From contig OX438751.1 in assembly GCA_949316235.1 (NCBI GenBank), positions 1,098,413-1,162,412 on the forward strand: 64,000 bases of DNA, given 5' to 3'. The first letter of the stretch is position 1, and the number at the start of each line of letters is the position of its first letter. Origin of the DNA: Oegoconia quadripuncta (taxonomy: Eukaryota > Arthropoda > Insecta > Lepidoptera > Autostichidae). Position numbers and translations under genes: made by a program. The notes under the pieces were generated by a model, which searched no databases, was not told the DNA's origin, and was given only the letters and a program-made list of their open reading frames with translations. Positions 1-12,200 of this stretch are shown here, piece by piece.

Positions 1-45
1 GTCTACAGACAAGAGCATAGCTCTTAAATTGAAGAAGATTATCTC
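1..45 (-). repeat. Fragment of a short retroposon (same family as 42356-42549)
   Basis: On the minus strand this reads CTTCAATTTAAGAGCTATGC and then CTCTTGT, matching 42365-42391 almost exactly. Confidence 0.6.
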
Positions 46-69
46 AAATATAATTGTGCATGACTGTAC

Positions 70-295
70 CTTCTTCTTTTTCTTCATTTTGGGTTTTGGC
101 TTGACTTCCGGTTCGCTATATCCTGGAGGGAAGAGTCTGGCGCATTCCTCACTGCCGATAACCGAGTCCTCGCTAACGTGCAGAGGTCCCAGCACCAGCA
201 GCTCAAACGGCGGACCATCTGGGATGGGTTCGTTAGGGTCTGCTAGACCTGGCTCGGCGAGGCCTATCGCTGCCATGAGAATTATGGCCTCGCCG
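70..295 (-). CDS. Exon 9: Pro/Glu-rich then Lys-rich segment, gene continues off window
   Basis: A 226-bp exon with acceptor TTTTTTCAACAG (phase 2) and donor AAG|GTACAG (phase 0). It encodes [47 protein letters not shown] and ends in PKMKKKKK. The frame stays open to base 1, but beyond the donor it enters a dispersed retroposon, so splicing to an exon outside the window is more likely. Confidence 0.85.
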
Positions 296-3200
296 CTGTT
301 GAAAAAACATGAAATATTATAGTACGTCAGGCAACATTTTAGTTACACGCAATGAATTAATGAGGAAACAGACAGATCACAGAGTTTGGACTAAGTCACT
401 GTGTGTTGCAAGTGGAGAACTGCATTAATGACATATCCTTAGTCTTTAGACTATTTATACAGTCAAGAAATGCGCATAGCCAAGAGCAAGTACATAGAGA
501 AGAGATTTCACTACGCACATCGTCAAGATTCCACCCGGAAAATTGAGATAATGAACCCCTCTAAGTTCGATTTTTATAGTACGACGGCTAGTCTATGCTA
601 TTCAAACAATTGTTCTAGAATTCATTCTTAGCCATGCAGGCGCTTTCCTTGAGAGAAAAGCCAAGGGTATTCGTGGTCCTTCAAAGTGGTGGCAGAGGTC
701 CCAAACAAGGCTCGCGTTTCTGGTTGGGTGTTATAAGAAAAATCCTCAAGGGGCGGTGAACTGCTTGGGCTGCGATAGGCTCACACTCATATCGATTACA
801 ATATTGCCAATACTAAGCTCCTATGTCAATGTTAAGGGCATTGTCGTTAAGATAAACAAGCAAAAAGCTGACTTGGTAGAAAGTGATTACTACTTATTAG
901 TAAATTCCTCCAGTGATCTGCAACCTCCCAGAGATAAGCTCCAAATTTTTGCCCTCAAATGCAGCGGTCGCGATTACGTCACGCGTCACCCAGACCAGAG
1001 GACTATAAGAACGAATGCCTGAAGCTTGTAATTTTATTAGATATCTCATCCTTCACACCGGAACATATCAACATAGACATTGGTACGTGCTTGTCAAAGG
1101 GAAACATGTCGACCACTTACTGAAATTCAACATTTTGGGAGTAGATATTTTGAACTTCATCGTAATGGTGCCAAAGGAGTTGGTCAAGTGTTACTCTTGA
1201 GGGTCTTACCAAATTTCTCAAGCCTAGTCATTATTTACTCACTAGTCCTTCTCCGGCCTCAATTCGTACTGATCGATATTCTTGCAAAGCAACTTTGGCT
1301 CGTTCACGTTGGTGTCAACGAAGAAGCCGTAGCGCAGCACCATCGGCGCTACTTTGGGCGCTGCGGCGGCCGCCAGCACTGCGCGCCGCTGCCACGCGCC
1401 GAACACCAGCGCCACGTGCGGGGGCTCCGCGGGCATCGGGGGCTCCACTAATGTGCTCACCATCTGAATACACGGAAAAACACATTTAGGTACCTGGATC
1501 CGACGTCAGGTCGTTGACGTAGCTCTGATGGTTAAGAAACTGAAATGATATTGGGCTGGAGCAAACTGGTTCTGGAGTAGAAACCGCGAAAGGGTAAATG
1601 GAGTACTATGGGACGCCACAGGCTAGATCAAGCGACGCTGAACTCGAGCGAAAGCTATTAGACGTAGACGACGATCGTGTTTTGTAACGCGCCTTGGGAG
1701 ACGAGAGGAGTAACAGACCGCCTAACCGCCTCCGTGGCTCAATGTAACCACCATTGGGTTTACGATTCGGAGGTCGCGGGTTCGATCCTCAGCGGGGTAC
1801 ATGTTTAAGTACTCGGTATGGTTGGTGGTAGGGCATTTTAAATGTCCGCCTGGCTAGCTACCACCATCTTATCTAAATCTGCCGCCAAGCAGCAATGTTA
1901 ATAGCATTGTTGTGTTCCGGTTGTCAGAGATAAGATAGCCAGTCCCCCAAATGTGTTGTGGTTTCCGGGTCAGTACGCTTCCACCTTCGACCTCATCTTA
2001 ATTCACTTAACATCAGGTGTGATTGAGGTCAAGTACCAATCCGTTGTGCATAAAAAAAATAGATGTATTTTTTGACCGAGACCGCTCAGTAAAGAAAGTC
2101 TCCATCGAAGATTTACCATAGCAATAAATAATATAGGTAGGCACCTGTAGGAAACGATATTCTTAAGGTTTGGATTAATTAGTTATCAGTTCGCTTTGAG
2201 ACTGCACTCTGACTGGCTTAATTGTTGTAGAGTTACTACCTTGGGAAAGAGAAGATCCAGGATAGCCGCGCGTTGGTGACGGTCTGCTGGCATGAATAAC
2301 CCCGGCACGGGGTCCATAGCTAGCTCCTCCGCTATGCTCTTCTTAGTCGATTCTTCTTCAGCAAGTCCGTCGCCAAAGAGCGTTCGACGAGTAATTTCTG
2401 TAGAGGAAAATTATCAGAGCAATATGCCTAGCGATTATTTATTATGAAACCAGCTTTTTATTATGAAACAATAACTCTGTAATACACTTTTAATTCCTAT
2501 AATTTTAAAGGCCGTATTTTTTGCACATGGATAGAGTACCTGTCAGTGATAGATTTAAAAAAAAATCTAACAAATTGGTAGCTTGCTTTGGTTATAATAT
2601 ACATATTTAGTAATAAAACATAGACTATATGATTAAAATTACCACTGTGAATTACATTGCGTCGGAAAATATACTTAGAACCCCTGTAACTATTTTCAAA
2701 AAAATCGACCAAAAACTTATTTACAATTATGAAAAATTTCACCGAGGGCAAATATCATGATTCAATAAACGATTTTTAGGAAAATAATAAAGTAGCTATT
2801 GATTAATTTTTTAGAGAATAGTTTTAGAATATCTTAGCATCTTCTACAACGCAATGAAGTGCACAGTAATGGTAACTTTAATTTAATATTGTAGGTTTTA
2901 CAAATAAATACCTACACTATACCTAAAGCAAACTCCTGATCCGTTAGAAAATATGTTTTACAATATCACTGATAGGTACTCTATGTACAAAAAAACAAGG
3001 CTTTTAAGATTATATGAAGTTACACCCCTAAATATGCATATATTGACTGGACTGTTACACAACTTTTGGGTACTTGTCTACCGGCCCTGGCAACGTTAAG
3101 GCATGTGCATTAGTATCCTCAGGTAAAGGATGTCATGTAGATATTATCTAGAAATAAGCTTCTATATACCAAGTATACTTTTTTAAATTACTCAACGAGA

Positions 3201-6200
3201 TGAGACCAATAAGGTTGATATGTAAAACTTGTTTAGGCATTCGTTTAAAGACATTTAAAAATTAAGAATAATCCGGTAGTACCTACGCCGTGGGATAATT
3301 TTTCTTAATTTGAATTAAAAAAATAAAATATATTCTCGCACGACGAATTTAGTTGGTTCAGTCACAGATTACTAATAAGTTACTAAAGTAAGTTCAGTGT
3401 AGACTAGAATGTTTTTATACACCGAAATTCGGTGAAAAATCGGGAAAAGTGATTGAGTGTGATTCATCTGTGTTCTTTTTTTGATTGCATTTTTTTATAA
3501 TAAAGACTAAAGCAGCCAGGTTACTGGTCATGTTTCATGAAAATCATTCCGTTTCGAAGACATTTAGCTTTTAACACGTTGTTTGATGTATTTGGATGAC
3601 ATCATGGTCGTTCGAGGGTTTTCAAAATTTTCGATTTATTGTACTTAGTTTAAAGAAAAACAGATTACCGAACCTTGCATTGCGTAATTAATTACAAAAC
3701 ACTTTCTGCTTGTTGCATATATTTTCTTACCTCCTTCAGGCATAGGTTAAGAGACAGTAATAATGAACACAAACCGATAACCTCGCCTTCTCTATCGGGC
3801 AGTTTCTTCAAAAGTAGGGCCAGCGAGGGTCTCTCGGCCAGCGCTAACGTCACCTCCTCAGGGCTGAAGTTAGGGTCCTCCAGTGCCAGGATTCTTACGT
3901 CATCCTTGCCGAGCAGGATAGGGCATTTATCTGCCACTGCTACGCCTGAAATTTGTATGCGTAAGTTACCTCTTGACCTCATAATCTCAAGTAAATTCAA
4001 AACTATCAAAGTCAAAGTCATGAAATATTTATTTCGTAGGATAAAGATTATCACTTGAAAACGTCACATTTTTTTATCTTAATATTATGACATTATAGCT
4101 CATTCGCAAAACAGATTCCCAGAGAAGAACGAGCAAGAAACTCAAGGGTTGCTCTTTTAAATAAGTTTGGGTTACAATTATAATTAGGCTGAATATCGCC
4201 GAGCGGTCTATGTCCATACTTGCATATCATCCAGATATTCAGAAATTTTATAATAGCCTTTGGTAAATAAAGTCTGTTTAATGATGGTTTTGAATTTATT
4301 TAAAGGTAAATTTTGAATGTCCACTGGAACCTTATTATAAAAGCGTATACATTGCCCCTTAAATGACTTAGTGACTTTGTGTAAACGGCTGGCATGAACA
4401 GCAAGTTTATTTTTATATCTGGTATTAACATTATGTATATCACTATTTTTCTTAAACGATTCTATATTTTTTCTTACATATACATTAAGTTTTCGTAAAT
4501 ATATTGCGATGCTAATGTTAATATATTAATTCCTTTAAATTTATTCCTAAGAGACACTCTGGGGCCCAGTTATCATAAAGTAAACCAGAAACAATGTGCA
4601 AATTGTATTATATTATTTCTGAATTTAGATGATAAGCAGCAGCGATAATTATTTTACAAGCTTTTCTTTAGTTCACCACGTTCGCATGAAAGTTGTCGTT
4701 TTAAAATTTGCAAACCGTTTTTCAACCACTTGCTGGCATCTGATTGAGCACAGTTATATAAGTTCGGGGACAATGTAATATAATGGTACCATCGAGCTGA
4801 TCTGATGATGGAGCCGGGTTACCCGAACACCTTGATGGCGTACGACAAGGTATTCGAATTTGGGATAGTTTCCATTACACCTGATGACGAGGATTTGAAG
4901 ATGGAGCCAGAAGATTACCACTGGAAATCCTTGAAGGACTTTATGTTGCTCGTCTTTGTACTAGAATAATATGTGATGTCATGTCAATGTAAACAACATT
5001 GTGTTTACGATTCGGAGGTCGCGGGTTGATCCCCAGCGGGGTACATGTTTAAGTACTCGGTTTGGTTGGTGGTAGGGCATTTTAAATGTCCGCCTGGTTA
5101 GCTACCACCATCTTATCTAAATCTGCCGCCAAGCAACAATGTTAATAGCATTGTGAAATGAAATGAAATGAAATGTTTATTTGTGCATAGAACCAGGTTA
5201 AAAAAAAGATATACATAATTTTGGGATGACCTCTGGATCTGGCCTCTTCAGGCTTATACACTACACACTATTACTACAATAAAAATAAATTGTTGTGTTC
5301 CGGTTGTCAGAGATAAGATAGCCAGTATCCCAACTGTGTTGGGGTTTCCGGGTCAGTGCGCTTCCACCTTCGACCTCATCTTCACTTAACATCAGGTGTG
5401 ATTGAGGTCAAGTACGAACCCGACGTATAACTATATAAACGAATACCCTGCCTATAACTTGTCGCGGTACTGCGAGCGCTCAGCTGCTGTAGGTAGATGT
5501 AGGTCGTCGGTTTCAGGCCCCTACCAGGACTGCAGCCACTGACGAACGATGAAGAAGGTGAAGGGCAGGAAGAAGGGATAGGCACTTGAAAAACTTATAA
5601 ATGATGTAATAATAATTTAAAGAAAGAAATAAAAGTAAAAGAAAAGAATAGTTTTAGTTCGCAAGATGCGTCAAGACTGACTAGTTTTTGAAAATAATTT
5701 AGAATTCAGAATTTTGAATAATGTTCCAAATAAGAAAACGCCAAAGAGATTACCGAAAAGAAGACAGAATTTAGCAGAGGTTGTACACCTCATTACAAAC
5801 TTACGTAATAAATATTATTTGAATTTTGGCAAATGGGAAATAGACAAATAATAATATATAAATAAATATCCTTGGACATACACACAGCGCCATCTAGTTC
5901 CACATTAAGCAACTATAGGCTTGTGTTGTGGATACCAGATGGTTGTAATACTACTTAAATATATTTTTTTTGTAAATAAATACTAATTATAAACACTTAT
6001 TGAATCTTTACCATGTGGTTCCAGGGCATCAGACACTTTCCTCAAGTGTTTCTGGGCGTGTGGCGTCATCAGCCCTGGGCACACGTCCACAAAATGAGTC
6101 TCCAGTCGTTTTGCCCTCGCCTCCCTCCTACCCTCCCTAGCCGCCTCAGCTGCAGCAGCTTCCTTGGCCTTCTTTTCTTGGAGAAGCTTCTCTTGGGCAT

Positions 6201-9200
6201 CAGCTACTACCTGGTGTAGCGTTGTACATTGTTTGTATTTTATATTTTCGTCACAGTACATTTTTTTTAAATCTAATATATGTCAAAAAAATATATAGCA
6301 TCATTTAGGAAAAATAGTGATAAACATGATGTCAATACAAGAAATAAAGATAAACTTGCAGGGCACATAAGTCGCCTCCGCATAGTCAGTAATTCATTCA
6401 AAGGGTTATGTACGCTTTTTCTATAAGGTTCCTGTTTTTTCTAAAATCTTCCTTTCAATAAATTTAAAGATACTATAAAACAGAAACTTATTTAGAAATC
6501 ATATTATAAAATATCAAATTATTTAGATGATAAACATTCATGGACATAAACAGCCCGTTCGCATAACCAGGCTATTTCACAATTAATAATGAAATATTAT
6601 AATTTAAGCAACCACCCGACTTTCTTGCTTGTTCTTCTCAGGGGAATATGCCTTTTGAACAAACAGTAGCTTAAAAAAGGTAAAATCTGACTATTTGAAG
6701 TTTACCCTGTGTACCTACAAAATAAAGCATTTTTGATTTGATTTGATTTGTACTTTAGACGATCTCTATATCCAAAGCTACATCCCCACCGCTACGGCAT
6801 ACATAACCTCCTATCACTACGTTAGGGTTTGGACGGTAGGTAAACACCACTGATTGAAATCAAATTACGATATTTGCTACAATTTTAGTATGAAAGTGCG
6901 GGGCCAGGTTAATTTATTCCAGGACAAAATCTGCATGTGTACCAGATTTCATTCAAATATTTGCATTCATTTCAGATGTGATCGAGTAATAAACAGTAAT
7001 AAAAAATAGAGCGATCCCATTCTAATTAAAAAAAAAAAAAAAAAAAAAACATCAATAAACTAATTTCATTCATAATGGCATAAATGGGCCTTTCTAATAA
7101 TAAAAAAAATTCGTTAATATCTCACACACATCTTGTTCAATTTTAACATCGACCCGTCCTTGTTGAAAGACCCTTTATTTAACACTACTTCTCCCACTAT
7201 TATGCTGTGTCAGTGTCTTACCAGTACAAACCCCGGAAACCCCATCTTATTTGGGAGACTGGCTATCTTATCTCTGACAACCGGAACACAACAATACTAT
7301 TAACTTTACTATTTGGCGGCAGACTACATAAGATGGAGGTATCCAGGCGGACATTTAAAATGCCCTACCACCAACCAAAGTACTATATATACTTTCATAA
7401 TGTCACGCCTGTTTCCCGTAGGCGTGACGTAAACATTACTGGTGCAAACGAAACTAATTAGTCTCATCTGCACCATTGATGGTGCATACGGTACAACTCG
7501 AAACCGGGTACTAAACATGTACCTCGCTGGGGATCGAACCCGCAACCTCCGATTCGTAAACTCTAATTTGTTAACATGGAGGAGGTCGAATAAAACAAAA
7601 CAGCGCGACCCATAAATTGTGTGAGGCACTCTTAACGGCATTAATTCCGCCTTTTTTAACAAAAAAAGTACTACGCAAATAGATCTTGTTAGAGAGATTA
7701 AGAACACAACAGACAGTTGGACATAGATAACAACCTGTTCAGGAGGGGTTAGCTCATGGGGCGCTCTCTGAGGCCGTTCCCTCTCGCCTTTCTTGGCGAG
7801 TTCTTCATTCTTCAGCTCCTGTTCAATTGTGCGAGCAATCCTGGGCGCGTCCGCGCCGAATATCACGTTCAACAGCTGACCGGCCTGGGGACAACAAAAT
7901 TAAATAGATAGCCTTGAACATACACACAGCGCCATCTTGTTCCACATTAAGGGCCGTATTAATACATCGATCTTGAGATTGAGATCGCGTCTCAGTCTCA
8001 ATACTATTTTTTTTTGTTACTTCTTAGAATATGCAGCAGATTCTCAAGCGTCAACTTAAGGTCATCTCAATTTTGGAACGGTTTATTTATATGGGCTTAT
8101 GCAACTATACTTGTTTTATGGATGCCATGGTTGATATATGTATTATATACAAAATATTTCTTCATGTAAACAATTATATTATACCGATAATAAAAATAAA
8201 TAAATGCAAATATCCCTAACCTTCCACCACGTGTCCGTATTCATTATACAAACATATGGCCCTAGCGTGATTCGAACCTGCGACCTTTGCGACCTGCGTT
8301 GTTCGTAATCAGGGAGTGGAGTCTCCATCCGAAAATTGTTGGAATTCCATATTCCATACAAACGACTGTTTGTGTATGATATATTAAAATCAATATCATT
8401 TAATTCTTTGTGGCCATGCTTCCCACATGATTATTTAATTAAACTTTTTGGCAGATTCCGAATATTTGCCGTTATTAAATTTACAAATGGAAAGTTTAGG
8501 GAGGGTAAAAAACAAATTGACCATTCTGTAAAATCAAATCGTTTATAAAACAATTTCGTATTTTATTTCATTGGACCAACCCTAACGTATTCTCGCATCG
8601 GCCGCACGTCATCGCGCGTTGTGCGCTTGGAAACGCTCGGTTGAGTCAAAGGCGTTAAGTTCATTTTTCCTCGCGTTCGCTTGACAGCTAGAAAGAATGC
8701 GTAGGTATTTGTCGTTTTGCAGGGAAGTGATGTATCTGTTACTTTAGTAACTTATTAGTAATCTGTGGTAGTGGTTACTTTAGTAACTTATTAGTAATCT
8801 GTGGTAGTGGTTACTTTAGTAACTTATTAGCAGAGGTGTGACTTATCTAAGATACAAGTATCTGAAATACAGATACAAGATGCAAGATACGTATTTTCAT
8901 TTTGTATCTAAAATACTTTTTAAAAAATCATTTTGTATCTTGTATTTAAATATATTTTGTTTGGTATCTTAGTATTTTATAAATACTTTTTCTGATAAAA
9001 TACTTTTAGTAATATATTAGTAGAAATATATAAAATAAATGCGTAAAATTGAGCATGTCATTATTAGTCCAACATCACATTGGTAGATGGCGACTCTTTC
9101 TTTGCACTGCACTGGCCTGTATCTATACAAGATGTGGCAAATGCACAAGTCGTGCGAGCCAAACAATTAAAAAAAAAAAACTGAAATGTAATTTCATTTG

Positions 9201-12200
9201 AGAAGATGACCGCCTTTTTGTATATATTACATTACATTAAGTTATTTACGAATAATTCGTAAATAACTTAATGTTAAGTTATTTACATACGTAAATAACA
9301 TTAAGTTATTTACGAATAAATCGTGTTATGTTATGTAACGTGTGTGTTATGTTATCGTGTTATGCTCGTGTTATGTCAATTAAGAAAAATAAACTTAGAA
9401 TTCATTAAAATAAAATCTTGTTTTCTTACAAAAGTATTTGTATCTTAAGAAGTATTTAGAAGATACGTATTTGGTATTTAGTATTTCAGATACTATTCTC
9501 GAAAGTATTTTGTATCTGGTATCTGAAATACTTTATTTAAAAGTATCTTGCATTTTGTATTGCAGATACTTTGTACAGGGTATTTTGTACATCTCTGCTT
9601 ATTAGTAATCTGTGGTAGTGGTTAGAAACTCTGACCACTATACCAAAACGTCGCGGGTTCGAATCCCGCTAGGGGCATAATGTTTTTATGATGAATACAG
9701 ACGTGTGTTCCCGAGTTATGGATGTTTTTCATTTATATATGTATTTATTTACAAAAAAAAAAATGTATTTGTGTAGTTTTATCAACCATCTGGTATCCAT
9801 AACACAAGCCTAGATGCTTACTGTTGACCTAGATGGCACTGGGTATATGTGCAAGGATATTTTTTTATTTTATTATTATATACTAAGGGAGGTTTCAGAA
9901 TGGTTTCCTTTGTATGGGTAAATGTTTTTTTTGATAGATTTCGACTATGGTTCCTTGGACTATGACCTGCCTTTATTAGGTATTACTGAAGTTTTATAAA
10001 TCAGTTAACTTAATGTTAAATGTAAAACCATGCACTTCGAAATTGGTCAAGTCTTTTAGGCCTAACCTACATACACTCGAAAAAATTCCTCTTCATCGTG
10101 GAATCTTGAAATTCCACAATTTAGACTTAGCAAGGTTAGCACATCCTTTGTGGGACACAGCATACGCTTTTACAATAGAATACCAGAACATGTATTGAGT
10201 TTAACAGATCAGAAATTTAAACGCCACATTGAAGAAACTCTGTGTAAGAAGGGTTATTACAGGATAGATGATTATTTAGGCGATAAGGAGGTCTGGTGTT
10301 AGCTGGTCGTTATGTTAATTGCTATTGTTTTGTAATATGTTATATAAAATGTAATATTATTATAAAGATGGAAACAAATTGAAAAGATGTGTTGTTGCGG
10401 AGTTTCTTGTCGCTTCTTCTCCCTAACCATAACACCTTGCGAAGCGATGTAGTTTAAAAAAAAAAATAACATGTTGACTTTCAATAAGTGATATTTTTGT
10501 ATCCTACATTGAATAAAATATTTTTGATTTTGATTTTGAAACAATAGATAGATAGATAAAGCCTTTATTTGTTTCCACAGTCACACACATACATTTAGCT
10601 TATACATATTGATACACAGATAAGGTAACACATCTACAACAAGAACATAATATTGTAACACTAACGCATGTGTGTGCTGCGGCAGTACAAATGGGTCATA
10701 GCGCAGTGTATTAGATTGCTCATTGAGCAAAACACTGATTTTCAGCTATCCCCTAAGGAGCAGAGCAACTTGGAACCTAAACCAGAGGAAACAGTAAGTA
10801 TTAAGTAAATAGCAATTTTCAGACTCTGGAAATAGTGATTAATGAGTTTGATGATGAATAATACATGTTTAATAACTTTGATTATCCTACATTAAAGAAT
10901 ACGAGTACATTCTTAAAAACTACGAGAACTTTACTTAACACCTGATGTTAAGTGAAGATGAGGTCGAAGGTGGAAGCGCACTGACCCGGAAACCCCAACA
11001 CATTTGGGGGACTGGCTGTCTTATCTCTGACAACCGGAACACAATAATGCTATTAACATCGCTGTTTGGCGGCAGATTTAGATAAGATGGTGGTAGCTAG
11101 CCAGGTGGACATTTAAAATCCGAATCGTAAACCCAATGTTGTTTACATTGAGCCACGGAGGCGGTTTCAGTTTTGTTCAGTTTTGAGCAAAAGTTTTTTC
11201 GCTTGGGTGCTATAAAACAGACTTGGAGCTTATTCCTTAAATGGAGTCCGATGTTTGGTCGATAGCACACCCTCGTACCATTCTACCACAAAGCTATTTC
11301 ACATACGTGGAGTGGATTCGTTGCATGTAGACAGAGAAATTCGACGATTGTGGAACAACGACATCCGCTTAAATATTTTGGTAAAAATGAACACGTAGGT
11401 ATTATTCTCGTTTTGAATGATTCTTCAAAGTGATAAACTTTGGTGAAAAGTATAGCTGAAGCATCCAAATTGTAGGCAGTTCGTTTTTCCCCGACAGCCC
11501 CAGAGAGGAGGATAATGTTTTTCGAGTATAAGTTTTTTTTTTTTTTTGTTGGTCTTATCCTGCGATCAGTCGGTGACTATGAGCAGATTTGTTCTTAGGG
11601 CTTTGTCGGGAGAGTGCATACCCCAATAGATATAGCTACTAGTGTTTCCATTCATAGGTTGTCCAGGATTATTCGTCTTTTCAGGCGTCTTAGGCTATCA
11701 GGTATAGTCAACTGGACTGCTAGCTTGTTGGGATGGTCTGTCAGCCGGGTTTTGTATGCTTTGGAGTAAGCTTTGATCTCCTCGCTCACTGTGTTAATTT
11801 CCAGGTAGTGGTGGATCTCCGTGTTCTTAATAAACCATCGTGCATTGGATATTTGTTTCAGGATAGTATTTTGTACCCTCTGCACCATCATTATATTTGA
11901 ATTGCAGGCGGAGCCCCACAGTTGGATACCGTAGGTCCAAATCGGCTTCAGTACCGTTTTATAATAATAATAATAATAATAATAATAAAGCTTTATTTCA
12001 GATTGTAAAAATCCATATTAGATATAATAAATTTGCTAAAAATTGTATGTAATAAAATTGCTAAAAAACAAGCTAACAGAAAATACAATAAAAAATAAAA
12101 GAAATATAACCTAACTTACATTTTACATAGTAAAATGGGTCAATAAAAAAAAAAAAAAGATAAACATCTCACGTGACTACCCCCATCCAGTACCAATACA

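Noticed and set aside
29..322. Plus-strand 97-codon frame
   Set aside because: Antisense shadow of exon 9 of the minus-strand gene.
756..1200. Plus-strand frames inside intron 8
   Set aside because: No family similarity seen, no splice or promoter context.
3067..3135. Possible missing exon of the thioredoxin gene (minus-strand [16 protein letters not shown])
   Set aside because: Protein-like, but no donor/acceptor pair gives the required length of 1 mod 3 in this frame.
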